DNA of 64,000 nucleotides from positions 749,290 through 813,289 of the forward strand of contig PDUO01000015.1 of the NCBI GenBank assembly GCA_003008705.1, written 5' to 3'. A model generated the notes under the pieces. That model worked only from the letters and a program-made list of their open reading frames with translations. It made no database searches and was not told the origin of the DNA. This DNA is from Pezicula radicicola. Its lineage: Eukaryota > Ascomycota > Leotiomycetes > Helotiales > Dermateaceae. The translations under genes were made by a program, and so were the position numbers. Below are positions 1 to 11,552 of this stretch, piece after piece; position 1 is the first letter of the stretch, and each line of letters begins with the position of its first letter.

Positions 1-1555
1 GCAGAATGTCGCCTTACCTTTGTTGAAAGAGAGGATCCGGGAGCAAGAGTATCGACCTTCTTTCCCAATAGCCTCTTGTCTCCTTTCTCGATCCCTTCTT
101 TATATGGCAAGGCAGTCGAGTTGTACCAATCAATCTTCTCAAGTATCTTAGCTGCATCATTGGGAAAGCTGATAATCTCCTGAGCGACGGTGCCCTTCAT
201 GCGATTACCCCACAAGTTATAGACATCCCATTCTTCTTGAGCCTGGGGTGGCTTGCCAGTCTCGCGTATGAAGATCTCTGATAGAGAGGCACTCATTTCT
301 AGATCTTCATCGGCTGCGTTCAGAAATACCACCACCTGGTCTCCCCCGAAAAGCTTCCCACTCCACACCTAGCAAAGAATGTCAATGTTTATCTTTTGAG
401 ATATTGCTCAAATCTTTCGTACCTGACTTTCTCCAACGCCATAAATATCCTTTTTAACATTCAGATTTCGCTGGATTCGGATTGCAGACTTTGCTAATGG
501 ATCTTGATTAATAGCAATCACTGCAGGATTATTGAGGATGGTAAGTGCCGATGGAGAAATCTTGCGAAGATCATTCCCCATTAGCAAAGGAGAGTTGAGT
601 GCCGCCCACATTGAAAAGTGTGCGACATACTCATCATCCGTCATCCCACCGTTTCCCACCTCGAGCATATCAAGATCAGCCCAACTTCCAGGCTTCGTTC
701 TATCTGCATATGGTGCAAGTCTGTTTATGATATTGAGCACAGAGCAATGCTTTCCAGGAGCTATGCATGCTGGATCTTGAGCATTCTCGCAACTGCAAAG
801 ATCATCTGGCCGAGTAAAGTAGTCGTAGACGTCGCCCGACATTCTCCATGAATTTGAAATTCCGTTGGCCCAAGCATGTGTAGAATCTTCGCCCCAGTTG
901 CACAAACTATATAATATTGGTCGCTTAGTTGCATTGATGGCATTCCACATCACCTCGTAGCGTTGGAAAGTAATGAGTGGAGTGCCGAATCTTCCTCTGT
1001 TGAAACAGTTGTCGTACTTTAAGTAATCCACTCCCCATTTAGCAAATGTCGTGGCATCTTCCGTCTCGTAGTCCAACGATCCAGCTAGAAGATGTTAGTC
1101 ATATCTATATGGATTAGGCTCATCTACTTACCGTCCCTCGCACAGGTCATCTCTCCAGCACTTGAGTACATCCCAAAGAGTAATCCTTTCTCATGGACCC
1201 TATCTGCAACATACGCCATTCCTCGTGGAAATTTCTTCGCATTGGGGAACAGGTATCCGTCATCTCCTCGGCCGCCTGACCAGCAATCGTCCAGCACGGC
1301 ATAGTTATATCCCACATCTCTTAGTCCAGTATTTACCATGAGCTCGGCATGGTCAAGCATCAAAGATTCCGATACATCGCAGGCAAAAGCATTCCAATTG
1401 TTCTGCGACAAGGTTTAGCATACGACTTGATAAACAGTAATTAGAAGAGCACCAACCCAGCCCATTTGAGGGACTCTTGCAAGGCCATTGTTAACTGCAG
1501 CAGCATACTCAACAGCCAACGAGAGGAGAATAGAGGAATGAAAAAAATGGTGCAT
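1..1555 (-). CDS. Secreted alpha-galactosidase, GH27 (3' end beyond window)
   Basis: Likely hydrolyses terminal alpha-1,6-galactose from melibiose, raffinose-type sugars or galactomannan outside the cell. Exons on the minus strand: 1457-1555, 1132-1402, 423-1084, 18-368; a donor GTAAGG at 17-12 leads out of the window. The joined frame gives 461 residues so far. The ATG at 1555 opens a signal peptide (residues 1-20, ending YAAA), followed by the GH27 start motif VPQMGWNNWNAFACDVSE. The nucleophile is Asp148 in DYLKYDNC and the acid/base is Asp208 in SWRMSGDVYD, by family alignment. Residues after about 390 form the C-terminal beta domain, whose end is missing. It is divergent from a sugar transporter starting at 2626. 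Family call is firm; the natural substrate is inferred. Confidence 0.93.
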
Positions 1556-2625
1556 ACTCGAATGGGAAAAGTATGTACAGTATATATACAAGGACTAAGA
1601 AAATTTTTGTTGATGGAATAAATGAAACTGATTATATACTTACCTCACCTATGTGACCATGCAGCATAAGGCTGTAAAGCTTCTTTGGAACGTGCGGTGT
1701 GCATGACACTATTCGTCGAGATGCATATCATGAACGAGGCTACTGTGATACCTCGACCGTTGATGGCGCTTTCAATTGGTCCATTGCAAGGTACAGAGTT
1801 CACATCTCAAGAAGTGTAGTTGCCAGCGAATCGGAATTTAGCAAAGCCGTACGACTGCTACCGTAACTTGGAAGCCTTGTGGATCAGAAGTGCAGAACGT
1901 GAAGGAGGTGAAGGTTTACAATGTCGCGATTCAGGACCGAAAAGGGCCGGCGGGATTTCAGCCAATGATGCTTCGCCAAAGCAGTCGTGGTGAATGAATA
2001 TTGGGGAAGTAAGGTAAAAGCGGCGAAGAGAAAAACATCTTGGAGTACAACGTTCATGGTTCCTTTGGATGCTCTCGACAAGACACATTCAAGACACACC
2101 AAGCCAATTGTCATTTCTTGCTCGAAGCACTCACTACTGTAGTGTGGAGAATCCTTGTCTTGCCTGTGCATATTCTAATAAGTCAATTGCCGTCCTCTGC
2201 CTAGACTATGTCAGCAACTTGGCATGTGAGAGAACACCGCAATGAGAGCTGGGAAGAGAAGGTGTAGCATCGACTTCATTTATTGAAGTTTCGTTGATCC
2301 CATTGTTTACTATATGCCGCTTTTATTGCACTCTAAGCATAAAAGTGTCAGCATCTAGCCGTTCAGTTATAACCCCGAGTGACGCATTCCAAGCAATTCA
2401 GCCATGGAATCCAATTACGACCATGGCCGCCAGGAGTACCCAGCTGTTGTGGAAGTCGACATGTTCCCCACGGGGAAAGGGTCTACCGGCGTCATGGAAA
2501 CCATAAATAAAGGTCCAGATGCCCAGACCCGAATGCCGTCTTTCTAATAGTCTTTGGAACCTTACGGCACAACACCATGCACAGCTGGTTTCCTCTTGTT
2601 GATATATAGGTAGCATTTTATTTTA
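1556..2625. promoter_or_regulatory. Divergent intergenic region, alpha-galactosidase / MFS transporter
   Basis: This 1.07-kb stretch lies between two divergent start codons (1555 minus, 2626 plus), so it must hold both promoters. I see no convincing ORF. I could not pick out a trustworthy operator, and TATA-like AT-rich tracts occur around 1575-1640. Co-regulation by a sugar-responsive factor is possible but only inferred from the layout. Confidence 0.5.
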
Positions 2626-4961
2626 ATGTCAACGGGACCACCCAAGTACTTCAAGATGATAGACAAGCCATCAGAGCCCAACCTGCACCTGGAAAATGTC
2701 GTACCAAGTACCAACCTCGACCAGAAGCTGCAAGGCGCTGTTCTCAATGAGTATGCCCAAGGTGGTGTCAAGAATGAGCATGAGATGGCTCCCTTGGAGG
2801 CCATCAAGACACATCCAATGGTATGTGTCCGAATTCTCGCAGCAAATTTACCACTGCCCGTAGACAAGTAACTTATCCCAAGTGCTTTACTTTAGGCAGT
2901 CTTTTGGTGCTTGATGGTCTCCATGTGTGTAGTAATGGAGGGATATGATACCATATGTACGTTCTCATTTCTTGGAGCAGAAGTACATCGTTTGCCTTCA
3001 TTATTCATTTCTCCTAATTCATGTTTGAATAACTCACCTAACTTGAGATGCTCATACGCTACCCAGAACAAGTAAACTGACTTCAAATCTTGCTTGACTA
3101 CAGTGATAGGAAATTTCTTCGCGTATCCTGCCTTTGCTCGAAATTATGGTGTTTACGTTCCTTCAACGGACAATTATCAGATCACAGCCGCTTGGCAGTC
3201 TGGGCTGGGAAATTCTGGGGGAATCGGAGCCTTCTTCGGTATGTTTTGGCTACCACATGGATTTTTATAGTTACTTACAGTTTTAGGTGCCATCCTCAAT
3301 GGCTATCTTGTATCGGCTTTTGGACAGAAGCGTGTGCTTCTCGGTGCCCTAGTTGTATTAGCCGCTTTCATATTCATGACAGTCTTTGCCAAGAACCTCA
3401 CAATTCTATTGATTGGAGAGATATTATGTGGTTTGCCATGGGGTATCTTTGGTGAGTAGCGAAGCCATGAAAATCCAATTCGAGTCGCGGGATAACATTT
3501 GGAAAGCTACTACGGCGCCAGCCTTTGCCTCGGAAGTGCTTCCTCTCCCACTTCGAATTTACTTGACCTCCTATACCAATATGTATGACTGCCAGAACCA
3601 CCTATATTGGAGCCAGTAACTGACAATACTAGGTGCTTTATAATTGGCCAGCTCATCGCGGCCGGTATTCTGAGCGCCTTTGCTGAGCGGAAAACATGGG
3701 AATGGGCCTATCGTACGCAGAATTACCCCTTTAGAGTCAATTATTGCTCCTGAATCATGTTACCTTACTCCTGAAATTCCTAGACATAGTATACTGACTT
3801 CGAGTTCCTGAGCAGGTATTCCATTCGCAATTCAATGGGCCTGGCCGGTATTCCTTTTCCCAATCCTTCTCTTTGCACCAGAATCTCCATATCACTTGGT
3901 ACTGAATCACTCAAGAGAAAACTTTCTATTACTTGTTATGCTGATTCATAGTTCAGGTTCGAAAAGGCCGCCTAGAAGAGGCCGAGAAATCTATACGTCG
4001 GCTTCAGAAATCATCAGCGGGCCTCGACCCCAAAGAAACCCTCGCGATGATTGTACATACCAACAATATCGAGCAGGAGTTAACAGCTGGGACTTCTTAC
4101 CGTGACTGTTTCAAAGGCGTTGAGAGACGCCGTACTGAGATAGCTTGTATGGCTTTTGCTGGCCAAGTTTTCGTTGGCTCTTTGTTTGCCTACAATTCTA
4201 CATACTTTTTCCAGCAGATTGGATTCAGCCCAGATCAAACATATAAGGCAAGTCTGTACTATTTACTACGATATTTAATGATAATTAACTTAAGTAATAG
4301 TTGAATGTTGGCTCAACCGGCATGGCTCTGTTTGGAACTCTATGTAGGTGAATACTGATATTTATAACTTCCTGTTAGCTGATACTTTGATCCAGGCAAT
4401 TGGTTTATTCTTCTTCCACGTTTTGGAAGGCGCAAGATTTACCTCGTGGGAACAGCTGCGATGACTGCATTTCTGTTTGCCATTGCATTTATCCAAATTG
4501 GCGCAAATGCACAAGGTGGAAAGCCTGGTCCTCTTTTGAACACCCAAGGAGCGATCACTATGTTGTGGACGTTCACCTTCCAACTATCCGTGGGTCAACT
4601 TGGTTGGGCCCTCCCAGCTGAAATGGGATCAACACGACTTCGACAAAAGACAATTGTTGTCGCCCGAAACTCATACTATCTTGCATCAGTTATTGCACGC
4701 ACTCTAGAGCCATATTTCCTCAACCCACTCAAATGGAACATCAAAGGGTTTACGGGCTTTGTCTGGGGCTCAACTAGCTTACTTACTCTTATTTGGGCTT
4801 ATTTTCGTTTACCTGAAACCAAGGATAGGACTTTTGATGAGATTGACTTGCTCTTTGCTAAGGGTATCAAGGCTAAACATTTTGCGAAGACGGATGTTGA
4901 TACATTTGATGAGGCGGAGCCTGTTGTTGCAGCTGCTAAAATACATCAATCTGCCGCTTAG
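2626..4961 (+). CDS. MFS sugar/H+ symporter, fungal alpha-glucoside (maltose) permease type
   Basis: Predicted plasma-membrane proton-coupled sugar importer. Ten exons: 2626-2820, 2896-2956, 3104-3238, 3287-3451, 3507-3582, 3633-3712, 3816-3898, 3957-4247, 4301-4343, 4396-4961, giving 564 residues. About 65 N-terminal cytosolic residues precede 12 membrane segments. Family marks visible: EGYDTILIGNFFAYPAF, PESPYHLVRKGRLEEAEKSI, the NSTYFFQQIG helix, FGRRKIYLVG and the C-terminal PETKDRTFDEIDLLFAKGI. The intron after exon 8 needs a GC donor (GCAAGT at 4248). These sequence marks are typical of maltose/alpha-glucoside permeases rather than hexose carriers. With the divergent alpha-galactosidase, an alpha-galactoside (melibiose, raffinose) is a reasonable substrate guess, not shown. 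Confidence 0.9.
4248..4300 (+). other. Probable GC-AG intron in the MFS transporter
   Basis: The only junction that keeps the family sequence in frame (DQTYK then LNVGSTG) uses GCAAGT as donor at 4248 and AATAG as acceptor at 4296-4300. The nearby GT at 4252-4253 would put the next exon out of frame. GC-AG introns are a known minority class in fungi. Confidence 0.72.
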
Positions 4962-5632
4962 GCCTTTTACTATATTAAGTATAAGAATTAAAATATATTA
5001 TTTCTAATAGCTATGCTATAGAAGTAAAATATAACAAGATGTGCTTGCTATATTGAACCTGTACAGCACCCCTTTTTCGGCTCCAAGATACGCGAGCCAA
5101 TCGGAGAAGCCTCCTCCCCTATCTGACTCTTTATATACAGCTTTTCTTATAGTCTTAATTGTACAGCTTTCAGCTTCTGAAATGGTCCTCGTAGTTGCAA
5201 ATGTGGAATATTGGATAGAGATTTAGATATAGGTTTCGGAATGCTCTTCGTATCTGTATCTTTTAATGCTCTGTGCTAAAGAGCTTATAAACCGCTTGAT
5301 TTGTATATGCGTTCTCAGATTCATAGATTAAGGCCCTCTTACATAGATTTATGTGAGTGTGAACACCAGAGTAAAGTAATTGTCTAACTTAGCATAAGTT
5401 AATCATGACTTGACTTAGATCAGGTTTGAGTAATCTGACACTATTTGGCGTAAGATACATGATTTAAACGATTGAGGAGCTGGTCAATACAGCTTCTTTG
5501 TTGAGCATATTTGCCTAGGACTTATTGTCACAAATAGCTCTGATACTCCGTACGCCAAACTCCAATTCGGGACACATAATGTACTATGAACCCAAGTAAT
5601 GCTCAGTTATTTATTTTCCACACCTATCACCA
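4962..5632. other. AT-rich intergenic region between convergent genes
   Basis: No gene is seen. The stretch is AT-rich with many TATA/TTAA words around 4968-5045 and 5390-5470, which could reflect old repeat-induced mutation, but no parent element can be recognised. It must hold the 3' ends of the transporter and of UTP7. Confidence 0.4.
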
Positions 5633-7341
5633 TCAAGCCCCTTTCCTTGCAAACCTCTCCAACGCGGGCCCTAATTCATCTTTCTTTTCCAAAAGCCTCT
5701 TCTGCGCTCTGTCGCTCTGGCTTTTGCGTAGCTCCTCAATCCTCTCACGATGAGCATCTATGATGTTCTTGCTACCCTTCTTTCTTAAGTACTTGCGCAG
5801 CGAGCTATTCTTACCACGACCCCTATTTTTAATATCTGCAATTGGATCCACTGGTTTCTTGTCGAGATCTTGTTCTGCTTTTCGTTGCTCCGCAGATACG
5901 AGGTCCAGATTACCGATGTATTCGGGGTTCAGGGAGATCATCTCTGGTTGGAGTTTGTTGAGGAGCGCTTTCACTTCGGATTCTTGTCGTTGTTTGGTGT
6001 TTTCGTATGGATTGATCTCTAGAGCGTCGAAGTTTGCCTCTCCAGCTCCTGGGACGAGCAGTGATGAGAAACCAGCGTTGTGGGATACCCCAAGTACATC
6101 TTCGAATGGACACCAGCGAACACGCTCTATACGCTTCCCCTCACCACCCCATGCCATATATGGACTTTGAATCTTCTCCTGTTCCAAGGAAGATTTTGAG
6201 AAGAGGCCTTTCCAGATTGATGTCTGTGTTCCCCATCCTACGGCTGTTAATCCCGTATCGGAAATCGACACTGATGATGCTGGTTGTCGTGTGAAATAAC
6301 TATTTACTTCTTTGAACATGCGGATATCCCAAACAGCCATCTTCAAGTCCTGACCAGTCGAGACCATGTATCTTCCTTCTCGATCGACAGCAAGGGATCG
6401 TACTGGGCCGCGATGAGCTAGTAGCTTAACTAGTGGTGTTGTAGAGTTGGGTGACCAGAGGGTAACAGTGCCATTCTGATGACCCATATGTAGAATCGCG
6501 TTGTGGGGGTTTTGTGTGAGGGAAGTGGGTGAGCCAAGTTTGGTTGGCATTTCAATCACTAATTGACCAGTTGATGTGTCTTGGTATTTAAGATATCCAG
6601 GATTTCCCTAAGACAGAGTCAGTAATGGGTTGCGACACGGTCGACGAGAACACGTACCACAGTTGCTAGAAGGAAGTGATAAGGCAGGAATTCCATATTC
6701 GTGACCTCAATATGCTTCTTCAAACAATGTATTTCAACGCCTGCTCGGTCGTATATGTAGACGTATTTTTTCTGCGCCACAGCAAAGTACTGGTTATTAT
6801 GTAGCCATCGAGCATCCCTCACGGTTTCTCCAAGTTGTAATTCGCAGCCCAGCTTTCCCTCTCTCCAGTCAAACGTCGCAACATGACCTTTCCTCCCAGC
6901 CAGTAGCATCTCCCTCCCATTCCTTGTATAGTCGACGACGTACGGCCCCAGGGCCTCCAGTTTTAGCTCAAACCCCTTCTTTGCGGTCTCGACAGCCACA
7001 TCCCGTTGAATCTCCTCTTGCCGTACCTTGTACGTTCGCTCAAGTTCATTTTCTGGTTCAAGAAATCCACCTTCGTTTTCGAGCAGAATCTCTGCATCTT
7101 TCGCTTTCATAACCGCATCTTTGTATTTTTCTTCCAGAGCCTTTAAATTTCCTCGTAGCTTCTTGTCTTTAATCCCATTCAGAGGAATTTTCTTGCCTCG
7201 TCCATAGGTCTTCTGTGCTTCTTTCCGCCTTCGTAATTGCGACTCGGATTCTGTAGGGACTAGTTCTGTACGCGCCCTCTTAATTGGTATTGCGCCATTA
7301 AAGTGCTCCTTCTCATCGTTGCGCTCCATCACGTCGGCCAT
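5633..7341 (-). CDS. UTP7: UTP7: WD40 subunit of the SSU processome (WDR46/BING4 family)
   Basis: Nucleolar WD-repeat protein of the U3 snoRNP/90S pre-ribosome, needed for 18S rRNA maturation. Exons 6658-7341 and 5633-6607 with a 50-bp intron give 552 residues. The N-terminal 130 residues are charged and probably helical (YGRGKKIPLNGIKDKKLR). WD repeats follow (GHVATFDW, GTVTLWSPN, AHRGPVRSLAVD, DLKMAVWDIRMF). The conserved C-terminal BING4CT-type region has VRWCPFEDVLGVSHNAGFSS and ALEINPYENTKQRQESEVK, with a basic tail (SSLRKYLRKKGSKNIIDA). It is divergent from TSR1, another 40S biogenesis gene, with 279 bp between the start codons. Assignment rests on whole-length family resemblance and is strong. 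Confidence 0.95.
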
Positions 7342-7620
7342 GATGTCTTCTGTTGTGTATGCGCTGGGCGGGTCGAAAAGGTGTCTGTCGTGATACTGAA
7401 GCTAAGATTTGGACTGGATGGTACAGCAGCAGGAAATTTCGGGTGCCAAGACTTCTCTTATCGCTTATCGCAGCGCACTAAAAAAATACGATATGGCAAA
7501 AAAGTCCCCCGCAGGACGACGACGTAGAAGAAATGAAAGAAGGGCTTTTTTGTTGGCATCTACGAAATTCCCACCCTGGCTTCGATACCATTCAGATTTA
7601 AAGCCGGAGGCAACGGCAAC
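7342..7620. promoter_or_regulatory. Bidirectional promoter of UTP7 and TSR1
   Basis: These 279 bp separate the start codons of two ribosome-biogenesis genes. At 7457-7471 there are two overlapping copies of CTTATCGC (reverse complement GCGATAAG), one base away from the PAC element GCGATGAG that marks ribosome-biogenesis promoters in yeasts. That functional link is inference. Confidence 0.55.
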
Positions 7621-10088
7621 ATGCCTGCAAGTGTTGCGTCCCACTCGCACAGGAGCACAACCAAGGCCTCCCACAAGCCCTTCAAATCCAGGAAGGCCAC
7701 GAAAGGCGCATTAAAGGAACTATCCAAAGGTTAGTATATGGGCATTGTGCGAAATGTCAGAATTCGGCTTAATATTTGCTAGGTAAAATACAAGATTTGA
7801 GCCACCGGAAGTCTCCCCATCAGCAACTCATGTCAAAGTTTGACCGCCGGAACCAAGCACGCCAGAAGCAGCAGACAAAACACAGAGAGCATTTGAGGGA
7901 GGCAAATATCTTCGCAGGCCGTGATGGAGCGCCAAGGGTAGTTGCTGTCGTTCCATTGTGCGAAGATGGAGATGCTGCGGCAGCAGTACGACTACTAAGT
8001 GGCAGTCTCGATATTGAGGCAGAAATTCCAGATGAGGGCCTTGTTCGTACCGATATCGACCGTTACAAGCAGAAGATACAATACATAGTGCTCAAGCGAG
8101 ATTTAATAGCCTGTCTAGATGCTGGCAGAGTAGCCGATTTTGTCATCTTGATCTTGTCGCCTGATCAAGAGGTAGATGAGCTTGGAGAACTGATCATTCG
8201 AAGCGTTGAAAGCCAGGGCTTGTCAACTCTCGTGACGGTCGTACAAGGACTGGACAAGGTTGAGCCAGTGAAAAGAAGGACCCAAGTTCTTTCGTCTCTC
8301 AAATCATATATTACTCATTTTCATCCAGAACAGGAGAAGGTACACAATCTCGATTCAAGAACAGAATGTACAAATTTGATGCGATCGCTATGCACAACAA
8401 CACCAAAAGGAGTCAGGTGGCGCGAAGATAGAAGTTGGATGCTTATTGATGAGGTTCAGTGGCCGTCAAATGAACGAGAGAATGTTGTTGTCACTGGTGT
8501 GGTTAGAGGCAAAGGATTGAAAGCCGACAGATTGGTTCAAGTGGGAGACTGGGGTGATTTTCAGATTGAGAAGATCACTGCAGCACCTTTGGCGTCAAAG
8601 AAAAGACGAGCAGATGAGATGGCCGTAGACAATGTCGATGGTGAGAAGGTGCTTGAGGCACCGACAGAAGAACAAGATGACCTTCTTGAGCTTGCCCCCG
8701 AAGAGATAATGATGGATGACGTTGATGATGGTGCTATGTCAGTGGCAACAACGGAGAAGCGAGGAGTCCTACTAGATGATCATCATTATTTCTCAGATGA
8801 CGAAACTCATTTGCCTGCCAAGCCTAAACGATTACCGAAAGGAACATCCAAGTATCAAGCAGCTTGGTATCTCGGAGACACTCTGGATTCGGATGACGGG
8901 TCTGACTTGGAGGATGTTGATGAGGGTGACATGTCAATGGACACGCCGGCACTGCCCCAGGATGGCGTTGAAGGATTTGCTCCTCGAGAGCCTACCGAAT
9001 ATGCAGCTTCTGAGTACCCACAGTCAGAGATGTTTCTCGACCCGAACGTAGATGACGAGGCAGAAGCACAACAACTGGCTGCATTCAGAAACCGCAAAGG
9101 TGATGAGGCAGAGGAAGACAAGGAGTTTCCTGACGAGATTGAACTGCATCCACATGTACTTGCACGTGAGCGTTTATTAAAGTACCGTGGGCTGAAGAGT
9201 CTCCGAACGAGTCATTGGGAGGAGGACGAAGATAAAGCACATGAACCACAGGAGTGGAGGCGTCTCCTCCAAGTTCCAGACTACAAATCATCCAGGAGCC
9301 AAGTGACCCGCGAAGCTTTGGTTGGCGGCGTAACTGCTGGAACTCGGGTTCATGTTCATCTAAGGAATGTCCCTGCTTCGCTGCAGGCATCATACAAACC
9401 AGCGCAGCCACTCAGCCTATTTTCTCTTCTCCGCCACGAACACAAGCGGGCTGTGACGAACTTCAACATCACCCTTAGCTCCGATTACCAAGAGCCGATC
9501 AAGTCTAAGACAGAGCTGGTCATGCAATGCGGACCTCGTCGCTTTGTTATCAACCCTCTCTTCTCACAAGGAGGCAATACATCCAACGATGTGCACAAAT
9601 TCGACCGCTTCCTCCATCCAGGCGGTAATGCGGTTGCAACGTTTGTAGCACCAATGACCTGGGGTTCCGTACCAACCCTGTTCTTTAAGCGCACTGCATC
9701 AGGCATCTCACCCCTTGAGCTCATCGCAACCGGCACATCACTTCCTCCATCCTCTCAACGAGTCATTGCGAAACGCGTAATCCTGACTGGACACCCTTAC
9801 AAAATTCATAAGAAGCTTGTCACCATCCGCTACATGTTCTTCAATCGCGAAGATGTGGAGTGGTTCAAGGCTCTGCAGTTGTGGACTAAGCGAGGAAGAA
9901 GTGGGTACATCAAGGAGAGTCTGGGTACACATGGTTACTTCAAGGCTACGTTTGACGGAAAGATCAACCCTCAGGACTCGGTGGGAGTCAGCTTGTACAA
10001 GAGAATGTGGCCCAGGAATGCGAGAATGTGGAACCCGGCTGAGGTGGTGGAACAGGATGAGGCTCCGGATCTGGTTATGGATGAGTAG
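7621..10088 (+). CDS. TSR1: TSR1: 40S subunit (20S pre-rRNA) biogenesis factor
   Basis: GTPase-like but catalytically inactive relative of Bms1 that binds late pre-40S particles in nucleus and cytoplasm. Exons 7621-7729 and 7783-10088 give 804 residues, the normal size for the family. The short first exon encodes the basic N-terminus (HRSTTKASHKPFKSRKATKG). Residues from about 37 continue with GKIQDLSHRKSPHQQ. An AARP2CN-type domain lies near residues 220-290 (RTECTNLMRSLCT, RWREDRSWMLIDEV). A long acidic linker follows (about 300-460). The RIBIOP_C/DUF663-type C-terminal domain has ARERLLKYRGLKSLRTSHWE, FNREDVEWFKALQLWTKRGR and GHYGYFK-like GTHGYFKATFDGKI. No P-loop is seen, as expected for Tsr1 and unlike Bms1. 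Confidence 0.95.
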
Positions 10089-10190
10089 GCGGACGGTGGA
10101 GTTGTGCTCTAGACGGATTGCTTTTAAATTAGGTCTTAGGCGTAAAGCGTCAACGGAAAATAAATGACTATTTCTCTTCAATTGGACTAT

Positions 10191-11552
10191 TCAAGCCCTC
10201 GTTCTAACCACATCCTTCAATTCCGTAGGCGAGCCTTTCATCCTAGGCGCATTACCACCATCAGCTCCTCCCTCTCTTTCTTCCTTACTCCTCCATCTCC
10301 ACTTATGCTCAAGAACAGGATCCAACTTCCCAATCATAGAATCAACAACAAAATCTCCAATAATCGGCAAGAACTTCCAAGCATGTGCACTTCCACCAGT
10401 GGCAACATGAGCACCCTCAACATCCGGAACCTTTGCAATCACAAAATCTGCCGTCGGACTCTGAGATAACCAACAAAGTTTCGTACGATCAAATGGCCTA
10501 TCAGCAAGCGTAGGCATAATCTCTCTTAGATTCTCTCGCAATGCCATTTCCGCTTCTAAAGGTAACATATCATCCGGATGGGTGAGATGAGTCCTTGGTA
10601 ATGAGACTGTTGCTGTTTTCTCGGGAGAGAGAGGTGATGGATGAGGAATTGTAACTGTATTACAATAACCTTTTGAGCGTCGTAAGATCTTAGTTTCTCC
10701 ATTATGAGGTGGAAATAAGTTAAATCCAGTACTTAAATTCGTAGTAATAGACATATTCTTCCATTTCTCGATTTCTTCGGGTGTTAATTTCAACCAAGCT
10801 ACTTCTATAGCAGAAGAATAAGTAAGACCTTCCAGATCAACTAGAGAACCAGACCACGCTCCACAAGCAACTATAGTCTTAGAAGCATGAATTTTCAGAC
10901 CGGAGGTTAAGAGGACGCCGGTTACGAGGTTTGTTTTAGTGGGAGAGTAGATGAGTTTAGAGACTGGTGTTCCGCAGTTGAAGGTTATGGATGGTTTAGA
11001 TAGACATCTTTCGTAGTATACCCGAATGGATTCCTTGGCGTCAATAAATGCATCTTCAGTATTACAATACCCAACTTTCCATTTCCTACCCCCATCTCCC
11101 TCCAAACCCTCATCCGAAACCAAACTCCCTACTTCCCCATGAATTCTTTGAAATACCTCTTCAGCATTCTCAAATTCTACAATCTTACCCCATGTTAACC
11201 CTTTCCTCGCGTTCTCCAGACTCTCTTTCCAGATCTTGTAGAAAGGTCCGGTTGGGTTGCCATCGTAGATGAATGACATTCCTTGTTCGTGGTAGTAGGG
11301 TTGTAGTGATTTATCTGCTTTTATGGCTTTTTGTGCTAGTGATGCTAGGTTTGCATAGATTGGATCGGCGTAATCGGCTCGAATACAACGGGTTGTGTCT
11401 ACGCTGCTGCTGTCTTCTACTGGTGGTGTGTGTCGGTCTATTATTGTTATTTGCGTGTTTGGATATCGGTTTGCTATGGCGAGGGCAGTGGAGAGGCCGA
11501 ATATGCCAGCTCCTATGATGATTATTGAGGAGGGGAAGACTTCTTCGGCCAT
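10191..11552 (-). CDS. FAD-dependent amine oxidase, DAO family (sarcosine / fructosyl-amino-acid oxidase type)
   Basis: Single exon, 453 residues. Predicted to oxidise a secondary amine or glycated amino acid with release of H2O2. The Rossmann FAD motif is GAGIFGLSTALAIA near residue 14. The family block SSSVDTTRCIRADYADPIYANLA follows at about 47-70. VACGAWSG lies mid-protein, and TGGSAHAWKFLPIIGDFVVD near the C-terminus. Cys in KLCWLSQSPTADFVI sits where the flavin is covalently bound (8-alpha-S-cysteinyl) in fructosyl amino acid and monomeric sarcosine oxidases. No signal peptide or clear peroxisomal PTS1 is seen (the end is VRTRA). It is convergent with TSR1, with 102 bp between stop codons. 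The exact substrate (fructosyl-lysine, saccharopine, pipecolate, sarcosine) cannot be told. Confidence 0.87.
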   Translation of the reverse strand: MAEEVFPSSIIIIGAGIFGLSTALAIANRYPNTQITIIDRHTPPVEDSSSVDTTRCIRADYADPIYANLASLAQKAIKADKSLQPYYHEQGMSFIYDGNPTGPFYKIWKESLENARKGLTWGKIVEFENAEEVFQRIHGEVGSLVSDEGLEGDGGRKWKVGYCNTEDAFIDAKESIRVYYERCLSKPSITFNCGTPVSKLIYSPTKTNLVTGVLLTSGLKIHASKTIVACGAWSGSLVDLEGLTYSSAIEVAWLKLTPEEIEKWKNMSITTNLSTGFNLFPPHNGETKILRRSKGYCNTVTIPHPSPLSPEKTATVSLPRTHLTHPDDMLPLEAEMALRENLREIMPTLADRPFDRTKLCWLSQSPTADFVIAKVPDVEGAHVATGGSAHAWKFLPIIGDFVVDSMIGKLDPVLEHKWRWRSKEEREGGADGGNAPRMKGSPTELKDVVRTRA

